Assembly: GCA_039029275.1 (NCBI GenBank)
Contig: JBCCGL010000002.1
Coordinates: forward strand, 318,024-382,023
From: JBCCGL01 sp039029275
GTDB lineage: Bacteria; Pseudomonadota; Gammaproteobacteria; JBCCGL01
Direction of reading: 5' to 3'
Length of the DNA stretch: 64,000 nucleotides
Position numbers and translations under genes: made by a program. The notes below the pieces were generated by a model. That model made no database searches. It was given only the letters and a program-made list of their open reading frames with translations, and had not been told where the DNA came from. Positions 8,570-17,195 of the stretch are shown here, piece by piece. The first letter of the stretch is position 1, and each line of letters starts with the position of its first letter.

Positions 8570-8755
8570 TCAGGTTTTGATTGACTCGACTTCCTCTTGC
8601 GAGAGCGATCGTGCTTCTGACTCGAGCATGACAGGAATATCGTTGCGAATAGGATAAGCCAGGGCGCTGGCACGACACCAGAGTTCTTCACCCTTTTGCA
8701 CGAGCTTCGCCTTGGTTACCGGGCAAACTAATATTTCCAGCAGTTGTTTGTTCAT
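8570..8755 (-). CDS. Trm112/YcaR-family small protein
   Basis: 61 residues: MNKQLLEILVCPVTKAKLV, followed by LWCRASALAYPIRNDIPVML, the complete Trm112 pattern. Only one Cys (CPVT) of the usual paired metal-binding positions is evident near the start, with Cys28 as the other candidate. In eukaryotes and archaea Trm112 activates methyltransferases; in bacteria the protein is small, often beside lpxK/kdsB, and its role is poorly known. Here it stands without those neighbours, convergent with the exported protein and divergent from rmuC. Confidence 0.9.
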   Translation of the reverse strand: MNKQLLEILVCPVTKAKLVQKGEELWCRASALAYPIRNDIPVMLESEARSLSQEEVESIKT

Positions 8756-8842
8756 TGCTCTCTCGGCTGCGGTATCATCTATGGGCAGTAGTATACGACG
8801 ATGAAAGCGGGTATTCGGATCAAAATTACATAATAACGACTA

Positions 8843-10189
8843 ATGGATTTTACACAGCTCACTCATTTCGAACTTTATCTCCTGTTTTTCCTCGCAGGTG
8901 TTTTAGTGACTGCCTTGATTGCCTGGATTGTTTTGCGTGCCAAGCTAAACGCGCAACGCCAGTACGTCGATGTGCAATTGCAAGCGTCGGAAAAATTGCA
9001 GTTAGAGCGCGATCATCAAATCCAGAAACTCGAAGCGCGCGCGGAGCAACAGCTTGTCGATTCGGAAAATGCCAGTAAACGAAATGCCGAACTTGCAGCG
9101 GCTTTGTCGTCTACCCGCGTAGAACTGGATATGACGCGCAAGGACGCACAGGAAAAATTGCAGTTTCAACAACAGGAACGCGAGCGGCTGAAAATTGAAT
9201 TCGAAAATCTTGCGCAAAAAATACTCGATGAGAAAAGCCAAAAATTTACCGATCAGAATATTCAGAACATTGGCAACGTTCTGAATCCCTTGCGCGAACA
9301 GCTCGGCGATTTCAAAAAGCGCGTCGAAGACGTTTACGACAAAGAGGCGAAAGATCGCGCTCAGTTAGCCAGCGAGGTCAAGCAACTGCAAAATCTGAAC
9401 GAGCGGATTAGCAAGGACGCAATCAGCTTGACCAATGCGCTTAAAGGTGAGAGCAAAACCCGGGGTAACTGGGGCGAAGTTGTGCTCGAGCGCATATTGG
9501 AAGACGCCGGATTGCGCGAAGGTCACGAGTATCATCGCGAAGTTCAACACAAACAGGAAGACGGTTCTCGCGGCCGGCCCGATGTCATCATTCATCTACC
9601 CGACGGGCACGACCTGATCGTCGATTCAAAAGTCTCGTTGACTGCGTATGAAGAAGCCATGTCGCTAGACCCGGGTGAGCAGAGAAGTGCGGCGTTGAAA
9701 AGACACGTTCAAGCGTTGCAAATTCACCTTAAAGGTTTGAGTGACAAGTCCTATCACACACTTGAAGGGGTCAACACGCTGGATTTCGTTTTAATGTTTG
9801 TGCCGATTGAGCCCGCGTTGCACGCGGCGTTTGCGGAATCACCCAATATTTTCAGTCAGGCCTACGAGAAAAACATTTTTATCGTGAGTCCAACCACGCT
9901 GCTTATGGCGTGTCGCACTGTACAAAACATCTGGCGCAACGACATGCAAAATAAAAATGCGCTGGAGATCTCACGACAAGCTGGCGCGTTGCTGGATAAG
10001 TTCAGCGGATTTTATGATGACCTGGAACAAGTCGGTCGGCATATGAACAAGGCCAGTGACGTGTTTGAAGATGCAAAAAAGAAACTCGGTTCAGGACGAG
10101 GAAACCTTATCACCAGTGTTCAAAAGCTTGAAAAGCTGGGCGCAAAGGGGAAGAAATCACTGCCCGACTCGTCGCTGGAGGAGTCGTAA
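8843..10189 (+). CDS. rmuC: DNA recombination protein RmuC
   Basis: 448 residues with the normal RmuC layout: a single N-terminal membrane helix (about 8-30, LYLLFFLAGVLVTALIAWIV), a long coiled coil (about 35-170, rich in Q/E/K/R), then the PD-(D/E)XK nuclease-like domain containing GESKTRGNWGEVVLERILED, RPDVIIHLPDGHDLIVDSK and TLDFVLMFVPIEPAL. In E. coli, RmuC limits inversion at short inverted repeats. ATG at 8843; the end lies six bases from the convergent Nudix gene. Confidence 0.95.
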   Translation: MDFTQLTHFELYLLFFLAGVLVTALIAWIVLRAKLNAQRQYVDVQLQASEKLQLERDHQIQKLEARAEQQLVDSENASKRNAELAAALSSTRVELDMTRKDAQEKLQFQQQERERLKIEFENLAQKILDEKSQKFTDQNIQNIGNVLNPLREQLGDFKKRVEDVYDKEAKDRAQLASEVKQLQNLNERISKDAISLTNALKGESKTRGNWGEVVLERILEDAGLREGHEYHREVQHKQEDGSRGRPDVIIHLPDGHDLIVDSKVSLTAYEEAMSLDPGEQRSAALKRHVQALQIHLKGLSDKSYHTLEGVNTLDFVLMFVPIEPALHAAFAESPNIFSQAYEKNIFIVSPTTLLMACRTVQNIWRNDMQNKNALEISRQAGALLDKFSGFYDDLEQVGRHMNKASDVFEDAKKKLGSGRGNLITSVQKLEKLGAKGKKSLPDSSLEES

Positions 10190-10194
10190 AACGG

Positions 10195-10710
10195 TCAACT
10201 ACAGCTCGAGTATCGCTGCCAAATGTCTTTTAACACGCTGGTGTATTGCGTGTCGTTTTCGGTACAGATATCTTCAAGCTCGGTTTGGGTAAACCACTTA
10301 CCCTCATCGATCTCATATACATCTAAAGTAAACGGCCCGTCGTGCAGGCATTTATATACCTTACAGTGTTCCATTCCGTTTGATTCGGTAGGAGGAAGTC
10401 GAAACAGATAGCTCGGTTGCTTGTCAAGCGCGACACCAAGCTCTTCTCCGATCTCCCTTATTGCGCAGTTTTCGTAGTCTTCGCCACTGTCCACGTGACC
10501 CGCAGCACTTGTATCCCACAACCCGGGGTTATTGTCTTTGCGCATCGAGCGTTTTTGCAAAAACAGCTCGCCCTCACGATTAAACACCAGAACATGCACC
10601 GCACGATGCATAAGTCCAAGGCGATGAATTTCGCCGCGGGTGTTAGTGCCGATGACGTTGTCGTTTGCATCAACGACATCAAGTATTTCCTGGCTCGAAT
10701 CGGGAGGCAT
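10195..10710 (-). CDS. Nudix hydrolase (YfcD/isopentenyl-isomerase-like)
   Basis: The open frame starts at 10755, but the 15 leading residues are atypical and overlap the LysR stop. The ATG at 10710 (MPPDSSQEILDVVDANDNVI) matches how this family begins and is used here (171 residues). The complete Nudix box is visible as GHVDSGEDYENCAIREIGEE followed by LGV. Flanking segments EIHRLGLMHRAVHVLVFNR and LFLQKRSMRKDNNPGLWDTS are characteristic of the YfcD/IDI-type subgroup, which hydrolyses nucleoside-diphosphate-linked or related substrates. Substrate unknown. It follows the LysR gene on the same strand and may be co-transcribed. Confidence 0.88.
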   Translation of the reverse strand: MPPDSSQEILDVVDANDNVIGTNTRGEIHRLGLMHRAVHVLVFNREGELFLQKRSMRKDNNPGLWDTSAAGHVDSGEDYENCAIREIGEELGVALDKQPSYLFRLPPTESNGMEHCKVYKCLHDGPFTLDVYEIDEGKWFTQTELEDICTENDTQYTSVLKDIWQRYSSCS

Positions 10711-10741
10711 AATCGCGAAATCCGTAGCTGTGGGTAGTGAA

Positions 10742-11602
10742 TTACAAGGAATCAATCAGATTATACAAAGCGCTAACAACAGGTGTGGGGCGCGACTCGT
10801 TAAGACAGACAAAATACTCCGTCACCTTGAGCTGCGCTCCGCGAATAGTCAACGCGTGAATCCGTTTGTCCTGTCCGACTTCGCTTTCGCCGACGACACC
10901 GATCCCCAGACCCGCTGCTACCGCCTCGCGAACGCCTTCTCGACTCCCGAGGATGAGTGACCTGGCAGGGGTGATCCCGCTTTGAGTCAACGCGTGCTCA
11001 ATGATGCTACGCGTATGCGAGCCAGCCTCCCGAAGTATCAGAGTCTCAGTAGAAAATTCATCGATACGAACATTACGCCGCGTGGCAAAGCGGTGGCCGC
11101 TGTCCACAATGCAAACCAGTTTGTCTTGTTTCAGCGGTGCCTGAAAAAGCTTCTGGTTTTTTTCGACGTCTGGAAGGACGGCAACATCGGCCTCCAGCGT
11201 TATCAGGTTTTCGTAAACGGTTTTCGCGTTGCCAAAACTGATGGAAACGTCAATGTTGGGGTGTTGATGCTGGAACTGGCTGAGTAGCGGCACAACCAGA
11301 AACGGGCTATCAGCGGCGACGCGAAGTTTTCCGCTGGCAAGGCCCGTGGCTGAGAGCAGGAGTTGCTCGGCCTCGGCTTCCATCCGAAACTGGCGCGAGG
11401 TGATGTCCCGCAACGCATGTCCGAGGCTGGTTAGCACAAGGTTTCTTCCGCGACGTTCGAATAGCTTGACCTCGTAACGTTGTTCGAGTGACTTGATGTG
11501 ATCCGAAACCGTGGGCTGGGTGATGTGCAAGCGCGCCGCCGCCTTGGTTACACTGCCTAATTGCGCGACGGTGTGGAACGCTTTCAGTTGAACATGATTC
11601 AT
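10742..11602 (-). CDS. LysR-family regulator of the 2-aminoethylphosphonate genes
   Basis: 286 residues: helix-turn-helix at about 3-60 (LKAFHTVAQLGSVTKAAARL, HITQPTVSDHIKSLEQ), then a periplasmic-binding-fold effector domain (GKLRVAADSPFLVVPLL, LITLEADVAVLPD, SREGVREAVAAGLGIGVVGE). It is transcribed away from phnW with fewer than 100 bases between starts, the classical layout in which a LysR protein controls the opposite operon and itself. The inducer is likely 2-aminoethylphosphonate or a pathway intermediate; that is inferred from position only. The GlnK-like or phosphate-starvation controls of other phosphonate genes are not visible. Confidence 0.92.
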   Translation of the reverse strand: MNHVQLKAFHTVAQLGSVTKAAARLHITQPTVSDHIKSLEQRYEVKLFERRGRNLVLTSLGHALRDITSRQFRMEAEAEQLLLSATGLASGKLRVAADSPFLVVPLLSQFQHQHPNIDVSISFGNAKTVYENLITLEADVAVLPDVEKNQKLFQAPLKQDKLVCIVDSGHRFATRRNVRIDEFSTETLILREAGSHTRSIIEHALTQSGITPARSLILGSREGVREAVAAGLGIGVVGESEVGQDKRIHALTIRGAQLKVTEYFVCLNESRPTPVVSALYNLIDSL

Positions 11603-11623
11603 ATAGGTTTGATCAATATTAAG

Positions 11624-11664
11624 TATCGTTAATATCGATTTTATAATGGTATCGATAAACGATA
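11624..11664. promoter_or_regulatory. Interrupted inverted repeat, probable LysR operator
   Basis: The left arm TATCGTTAATATCGAT (11624-11639) is mirrored by the right arm TATCGATAAACGATA (11650-11664), apart from two extra bases in the left arm. The element lies between the LysR start (11602) and the preferred phnW start (11697). LysR proteins typically bind such dyads with T-N11-A cores. It overlaps the alternative upstream phnW ATG at 11646, which argues for the later start. Confidence 0.5.
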
Positions 11665-11696
11665 AAGTGCGCCTCAGTTCCTGTCCGAGCCGTCTC

Positions 11697-12803
11697 GTGA
11701 GCGCGTTACCCGAAAATCCGTATCTGCTTTTAACGCCTGGACCTCTGTCAACAAGCCAGACGGTTAAGTCGACGATGCTGCGTGACTGGTGTACGTGGGA
11801 TGACGACTACAACAACATCGTCCAGTCTATTCGCGCTCGACTGCTCCAACTCGCGCACGATAACGGTTCGCTGACGTGTGCATTGATGCAAGGTAGTGGC
11901 ACGTTTTGCGTCGAGTCGGTGATCGGTTCGTCGATACCCGCAAGCGGTCGCTTATTGGTCCTGGCTAACGGCGCTTACGGCGCGCGCATCGGCAAGATTG
12001 CCGAATGCCTGCAAATCCCCGTGGTGGTGCGAGATTTTGGCGAAGTATCGCCGGTTGATGCGAACGAAGTCGCGCGTTGTCTTGAGGATCACCCCCAGAC
12101 GAGCCATGTCGCCGTTGTTCACTGCGAAACGACAACGGGAATGTTGAACCCGATCAACGAGATAAGTGAAGTTGTTAAAGGTTCAAACAAGACCTTGATC
12201 GTCGACGCAATGAGCAGTTTTGGCGGAATCGAAATGGATCTCCCGAACCTTGGGGCAGATTTTGTTATCAGCAGCGCCAATAAATGCATTCAAGGTGTGC
12301 CCGGCTTTGGATTCATAATTGCGACCCGCGGTGCGATGCAAGAGTGCAACGGAAGAGCGCGCTCCTTGAGTCTTGATCTCTACGATCAGTGGCATTCGAT
12401 GGAGCAGGGAGGCGGAAAATGGCGATTTACATCACCAACGCATACGGTTCGGGCGTTCGAGAAGGCGCTTGACGAACTGGATGAGGAGGGGGGTGTTTCC
12501 GCGCGTGCAGCGCGTTACGCCACCAATCAAGAGAATTTAGTGACTGGAATGCGGGAGCGTGGGTTCGAGCCCCTTTTAACAGATGAATTCCAGTCGCCCT
12601 TTATTACGAGTTTCCTTAGCCCGCAGCACCCGGATTATAATTTTGGCAAATTCTATGAACGCCTAAAGGCAAACGGCTTTGTTATATACCCGGGTAAGGT
12701 GACAGGCGCCGATACATTCAGGATCGGCAATATTGGAGAAGTGTACCCAGATGACATCGAGCAACTGCTGCAGGCAGTTTCTGCTTCGATGTACTGGGCT
12801 TAA
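11697..12803 (+). CDS. phnW: 2-aminoethylphosphonate-pyruvate transaminase
   Basis: Class V, PLP-dependent aminotransferase converting 2-aminoethylphosphonate plus pyruvate to phosphonoacetaldehyde plus alanine. The protein shows NPYLLLTPGPLSTSQTVKS, MLRDWCTWDDDYNNIVQSIR, MQGSGTFCVESVIGS and the PLP-lysine region FVISSANKCIQGVPGFGFII, all standard for PhnW. The frame opens at an ATG at 11646, but the GTG at 11697 gives the family's usual N terminus and length (368 residues) and clears the operator repeat, so it is preferred. It is the first gene of the plus-strand phnW-phnA-phnY-amidase operon, with 26 bases to phnA. Confidence 0.95.
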   Translation: MSALPENPYLLLTPGPLSTSQTVKSTMLRDWCTWDDDYNNIVQSIRARLLQLAHDNGSLTCALMQGSGTFCVESVIGSSIPASGRLLVLANGAYGARIGKIAECLQIPVVVRDFGEVSPVDANEVARCLEDHPQTSHVAVVHCETTTGMLNPINEISEVVKGSNKTLIVDAMSSFGGIEMDLPNLGADFVISSANKCIQGVPGFGFIIATRGAMQECNGRARSLSLDLYDQWHSMEQGGGKWRFTSPTHTVRAFEKALDELDEEGGVSARAARYATNQENLVTGMRERGFEPLLTDEFQSPFITSFLSPQHPDYNFGKFYERLKANGFVIYPGKVTGADTFRIGNIGEVYPDDIEQLLQAVSASMYWA

Positions 12804-12829
12804 ATAAACCTATCAGCGAGAATATTTCC

Positions 12830-14083
12830 GTGAGCGAAACCCGCAGCAATGTTGAAGTAAATGGTCGCAGCTATCGTTGGCCCAGTCGGCCAGTAGTCGC
12901 CGTATGTGTTGATGGATCGGAGCCCGATTACATCATTGAGGCGATCAAGGCAGGCGTCATGCCATGGGCCGAAAAGATCATTAACGGTCAAGGCATCGAC
13001 CTTCGTTGTGAGTGTGTCATTCCAAGTTTTACCAACCCGAATAATCTTTCGATTGTGACTGGCGCACCACCTGCTGTTCACGGGATTTGCGGTAACTTTT
13101 ACTACGATCCCGAAACCGACAGCGAAGTCATGATGAATGAGCCGCACCTGTTGCGCGCACCGACTATCTTCAAAGCGTTTCAGGAGCACGGCGCTAAGAT
13201 CGCGATTGTTACGGCAAAAGATAAACTGCGTCGCCTGCTGGGCAACGGCCTTGAATACGGCGCCCACGGTGCGATCTGTTTTTCGTCTGAAAAATCTGAC
13301 CAGGTCACGCTCGAGGAGAACGGTATCGAGAATATCGTGGATCGCATCGGCATGCCGGTGCCCAGCGTTTACAGCGGTGATTTGTCGGAATTTATTTTTG
13401 CGGCGGGCGTCGATATTTTGAAAAATGAACGACCCGACATCATGTACCTGTCGACGACTGACTATATACAGCACAAGTTCGCACCTGGAAGCGATGGCGC
13501 TAACGCGTTTTACGCGATGATGGATAAGTACTGGGCGCAGCTCGACGAGCTCGGCGCGGTGGTCGCGCTCACTGCCGACCATGGAATGAACGCCAAACAT
13601 GATCCGGTCTCGGGTGAGCCCGATGTGCTCTACTTGCAGGATGTGCTTGATGACATGGTTGGCGAAGACGAGGCACGCGTTATTCTGCCGATCACAGATC
13701 CGTATGTGGTCCACCACGGCGCACTGGGGTCCTTTGCGACTGTTTATCTCCCGCCGAGCGCAAATGTCGAGGACGTGAAGAACGCACTGATGAACATCGA
13801 CGGCGTTGAAGCGGTCCTGAGTAATGAACATGGCTGCCGTGAATACGAGCTGGCGAACGATCGGATGGGTGATTTAATAGTCGTCAGCGAAAAACAAAAA
13901 GTCCTCGGAACCACTGCGGCGAGACACGACCTTTCCGGTCTTGAGGTGCCGCTGCGTTCTCACGGTGGCGTATCTGAGCAGGTCGTTCCAATGGTGATCA
14001 GTCAGCCTTTGGTTGGCCTCGATGATTCGCGTAGACTGCGCAATTTTGATGTTTACGACATAGTACTGAATCACGTCGCGTGA
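12830..14083 (+). CDS. phnA: Phosphonoacetate hydrolase
   Basis: 417 residues, GTG start. An alkaline-phosphatase-superfamily enzyme that cleaves the C-P bond of phosphonoacetate to acetate and phosphate. The two-zinc site and nucleophile known from rhizobial PhnA are all present: Asp28 (CVDGSEPDY), Thr68 (PSFTNPNNLS), Asp211 and His215 (STTDYIQHKF), Asp250 and His251 (TADHGMN) and His378 (LRSHGG). This is the C-P-bond-breaking step of the operon and is cytoplasmic, having no signal peptide. It is not the unrelated zinc-ribbon protein also called PhnA in E. coli. Confidence 0.96.
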   Translation: MSETRSNVEVNGRSYRWPSRPVVAVCVDGSEPDYIIEAIKAGVMPWAEKIINGQGIDLRCECVIPSFTNPNNLSIVTGAPPAVHGICGNFYYDPETDSEVMMNEPHLLRAPTIFKAFQEHGAKIAIVTAKDKLRRLLGNGLEYGAHGAICFSSEKSDQVTLEENGIENIVDRIGMPVPSVYSGDLSEFIFAAGVDILKNERPDIMYLSTTDYIQHKFAPGSDGANAFYAMMDKYWAQLDELGAVVALTADHGMNAKHDPVSGEPDVLYLQDVLDDMVGEDEARVILPITDPYVVHHGALGSFATVYLPPSANVEDVKNALMNIDGVEAVLSNEHGCREYELANDRMGDLIVVSEKQKVLGTTAARHDLSGLEVPLRSHGGVSEQVVPMVISQPLVGLDDSRRLRNFDVYDIVLNHVA

Positions 14084-14110
14084 TTCTCTGAACGAACAAG
14101 GTTAAAGCGT

Positions 14111-15565
14111 ATGAGTGCAGCAGGTGAAACATTGAACACGGTTTGCCACGAAAAAATGCGAATTGCTGGAGAGCTTGTCGACGGCGACACAGGCAAACGA
14201 ATTGAAGTTTTTAACCCGTACGACAATTCACTCGTTGGCACTGTGCCACGCGCCTCGTGCGAGCAGGTCGCTAACGCATTTGATATCGCGGCGAGCTATC
14301 AGCCAAAACTTACACGCTATGAGCGCCAGCAGATTCTTACGCGCACCGCGCACGCACTTGTCGATCGAAAAGAGGAAATTTCCGACTTGATTACGGCCGA
14401 GTGCGGTCTGTCGAAAAAAGATTCGCTTTATGAGGTCGGCCGCGCATTTGATGTTTTCAGTCTGGCAGGGCAGCTCTGCATTCTGGACGACGGCGAAGTG
14501 TTTTCTTGTGATCTCACACCACATGGGAAACAACGCAAGATTTTTACCCAGCGCGAGCCGCTCACGGCGATTTCTGCGATCACGCCATTTAATCATCCGC
14601 TCAATATGATCTCGCACAAAATCGCTCCGTCGATCGCAACCAATAACTGCATGGTAGGCAAACCGACTGAACTCACACCTTTGACCGCGCTGCTGTTAGC
14701 CGATGTGCTTTACGAGTGCGGCTTGCCGCCTGAAATGTTGTCAATCGTCACGGGGTTGCCGGAAGACATTGGTGACGAAATGATTACCAACACGAACATT
14801 GAACTGGTCACGTTCACCGGCGGTGTACCGGTCGGGAAGTACATTGCAAACACGGCGGGCTACCGGCGCACAGTTCTGGAACTTGGCGGCAACGCGCCGC
14901 TGATCGTGATGGAGGATGCAGATCTCGACAAAGCCGCGGAACTCGCCGTTGCGGGTGGTACCAAGAATTCAGGTCAACGTTGTACTGCGGTCAAACGCGT
15001 GTTGTGTGTCGATTCGATTGGCGACGATTTTGCAGCACTTGTGGCTGAAAAAGCGGCGAAGCTTAAGTACGGAAACCCGATGGACCCACAGACTGACGTC
15101 GGCACAGTTATCACTGAACAGGCCGCGATGCTATTTGAATCCCGCGTGAACGATGCCATCGAAAAGGGTGCAAACCTGCTCTACGGAAACGATCGACAGG
15201 GGGCTGTTTATTCTCCTACTGTGTTGGATAGCGTTCCGGCAGATTGTGAATTGGTTGTTGAGGAAACCTTCGGGCCGCCGATTCCAATTATCCGCGTCGA
15301 CGACATCGATGATGCTATTCGCGTCGCCAACTCGACTGCCTTTGGTCTGTCCTCCGGCGTGTGCACAAACCGCCTTGACTACATAACGCGTTTTATCAAT
15401 GAACTCCGCACAGGCACGGTCAATGTGTGGGAAGTGCCAGGATATCGGATCGAAATGTCGCCGTTTGGCGGGGTGAAAGATTCAGGCCTCGGTTACAAAG
15501 AAGGTGTGATCGAGGCGATGAAAAGCTACACCACGGTTAAGACGTTCTCGCTACCCTGGCAGTAA
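14111..15565 (+). CDS. phnY: Phosphonoacetaldehyde dehydrogenase
   Basis: 484-residue aldehyde dehydrogenase oxidising phosphonoacetaldehyde to phosphonoacetate with NAD+. Active-site residues are Asn161 (ITPFNHPLN), Glu257 (LELGGNAP) and Cys291 (NSGQRCTAVKR), the latter two at the same numbers I recall for the characterised rhizobial PhnY. The order phnW-phnA-phnY with 26-27-base gaps shows a dedicated unit: PhnW makes the aldehyde, PhnY makes the acid, PhnA splits it. The unit avoids phosphonoacetaldehyde hydrolase (PhnX), which is absent. Confidence 0.95.
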   Translation: MSAAGETLNTVCHEKMRIAGELVDGDTGKRIEVFNPYDNSLVGTVPRASCEQVANAFDIAASYQPKLTRYERQQILTRTAHALVDRKEEISDLITAECGLSKKDSLYEVGRAFDVFSLAGQLCILDDGEVFSCDLTPHGKQRKIFTQREPLTAISAITPFNHPLNMISHKIAPSIATNNCMVGKPTELTPLTALLLADVLYECGLPPEMLSIVTGLPEDIGDEMITNTNIELVTFTGGVPVGKYIANTAGYRRTVLELGGNAPLIVMEDADLDKAAELAVAGGTKNSGQRCTAVKRVLCVDSIGDDFAALVAEKAAKLKYGNPMDPQTDVGTVITEQAAMLFESRVNDAIEKGANLLYGNDRQGAVYSPTVLDSVPADCELVVEETFGPPIPIIRVDDIDDAIRVANSTAFGLSSGVCTNRLDYITRFINELRTGTVNVWEVPGYRIEMSPFGGVKDSGLGYKEGVIEAMKSYTTVKTFSLPWQ

Positions 15566-15599
15566 CAACCCCGTATAGTTCAAGAAACGTGGGCGCAAG

Positions 15600-16955
15600 A
15601 TGACGGATCTCACCGATCGGTCTGCAAGTGAGATTGTCGATCTGGTGCACAAGCGCCAAGTCTCAGCGGAAGAGGTGCTGAGAGCGCACGTCGCAAAATT
15701 CGAGAGTTCGAACCCAAAAATCAACGCAATCGTATCGACGTGCTTTGATCGCGCGTTGGTCGAAGCACGATCGCTCGACAGCCTTGCTAGTGATGCCCTA
15801 AAGCAAAAACCGTTGGCCGGTCTGCCATACGCGGTAAAAGACACTATAGACGCGGAGGGTTTACCGACAACATACGGATCACGCCTTTTTACGGACAATT
15901 ATCCGGCCAACGACGCGGTACACGTTGCGCGCGCGCGCCAAGCAGGTGCGATTGTGATTGGTAAATCAAATACCCCCGCGTTTGCCAGCGGGGCGCAAAC
16001 GAACAATGACCTGTTCGGGCTGACGCGAAACCCACTCGACACCCGGCTGACAGTGACGGGCAGTTCCGGTGGAGCCGCAGCAGCACTGGCGGCTCGTATG
16101 GTGCCAATGGCAGACGGCAGCGACTTGGGCGGCTCGCTGCGCACGCCGGCGTCTGTGTGTGGCGTTGTCGGTTTTCGACCGACTGCGGGCGTGGTTCCTC
16201 GCGCTAATAATCCGATCCCATACGATGCATTGCATGTGTATGGACCCATGGCGCGAAGTGTCGAAGATATCGCGCTGTTCATGTCAGTATTCTCCGGGCC
16301 GGATGACGCATGCCCGTTGTCGATAATCGCAAAAAAACTGGACCTGAAAGCTTTATCCAACGGAAATGTTGGCAGTGCGAGAATAGCGTGGAGTTCACGT
16401 CCGTGTGGCGCTAACGTTCATCCGGAGGTGGAACATACGGTGAATTTGTGTCGGCGCGACTTTGAATCACTTGGTTACATTGTTGAGGACGCGTGTCCCG
16501 ATATTCACCAAAATCACGAGGCGCACCAGGTGCTGGTAGCGCTGAACGCTGTTTCTGAGCTGGGTCAATATTTCGATGACGATCGTTTTGTTCCGAACCA
16601 GCGCTTGCGCAGATTTATTGAACGCGGTCAAAGATTGACTGGAGATGAGGTAGGGCGAGCACGCCGGATTCAGGCTGACTGCTGGCGCACAATGGAGAAA
16701 TTCTTCAACCGATTTGATTTTTTGGTTTGGCCGTCAATTTCTGGACTGCCATATGACGCAATTTTGACAGAAAGTGAAGTGGATGAAGACTGGAAGCCTG
16801 TTGAGCTAACACCGTCGCTGAACTTACCCGCTATTTCACTGCCGTGCGGAACCTCGACATCCGGGACGCCCGTTGGCTTACAGATTATTGGGAGCCCGGG
16901 AAGTGACGCGGAGCTTCTCAATATATCTAATAATATTCATATAGTTATATCCTAA
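15600..16955 (+). CDS. Amidase-signature hydrolase in the phosphonate operon
   Basis: 451 residues with the Ser-Ser-Lys triad of amidase-signature enzymes: Lys80 (YAVKDTIDAEG), cis-Ser155 (TGSSGGAA) and nucleophile Ser179 (DLGGSLRTPA). The usual PGGSS is changed to TVTGSS and DxGGSIR to DLGGSLR, both conservative. Such enzymes hydrolyse amides to acid plus ammonia or amine. It begins 34 bases after phnY on the same strand and ends in an AT-rich tail (NISNNIHIVIS), so the last residues may differ from relatives. Release of 2-aminoethylphosphonate from an N-acyl form is an attractive role here, but nothing in the sequence fixes the substrate. Confidence 0.88.
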   Translation: MTDLTDRSASEIVDLVHKRQVSAEEVLRAHVAKFESSNPKINAIVSTCFDRALVEARSLDSLASDALKQKPLAGLPYAVKDTIDAEGLPTTYGSRLFTDNYPANDAVHVARARQAGAIVIGKSNTPAFASGAQTNNDLFGLTRNPLDTRLTVTGSSGGAAAALAARMVPMADGSDLGGSLRTPASVCGVVGFRPTAGVVPRANNPIPYDALHVYGPMARSVEDIALFMSVFSGPDDACPLSIIAKKLDLKALSNGNVGSARIAWSSRPCGANVHPEVEHTVNLCRRDFESLGYIVEDACPDIHQNHEAHQVLVALNAVSELGQYFDDDRFVPNQRLRRFIERGQRLTGDEVGRARRIQADCWRTMEKFFNRFDFLVWPSISGLPYDAILTESEVDEDWKPVELTPSLNLPAISLPCGTSTSGTPVGLQIIGSPGSDAELLNISNNIHIVIS

Positions 16956-17146
16956 ATATAAAAATCACCCCAAGTGTTTTAAACTGCCAGACAGGGTCAG
17001 CGATATTGTCATAGCACGCAAATTCCAACCAAAATTGCTAATTTCACTTGACACGACACGCATCAAAACAGGCTTAATTTCACCTGTTAAGTGCTTTGTT
17101 TTTTAACTCAAAATATTGCAAAAAGAGAGGCTCGTAACAAAACAAA

Positions 17147-17162
17147 TGCCAATGCATTGGCA
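17147..17162. promoter_or_regulatory. Perfect 16-bp palindrome upstream of the giant exported oxidase
   Basis: TGCCAATGCATTGGCA is perfectly self-complementary and ends 33 bases before the start codon at 17196. The word TCAAAATATTG flanks it on both sides (17108-17118 and 17173-17183). It looks like an operator for a dimeric repressor or activator. The 240-base gap 16956-17195 is AT-rich and otherwise without a gene. Confidence 0.4.
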
Positions 17163-17195
17163 AAATTGGCGTCAAAATATTGATGCGACCTTGCC

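Noticed and set aside
11646..11696. Upstream ATG as phnW start
   Set aside because: It would add 17 residues not seen in PhnW and overlaps the dyad operator; the GTG at 11697 fits the family better.
12555..12575. tRNA T-arm-like GGTTCGAGCCC
   Set aside because: It lies within the well-conserved phnW coding frame and no other tRNA arms surround it.
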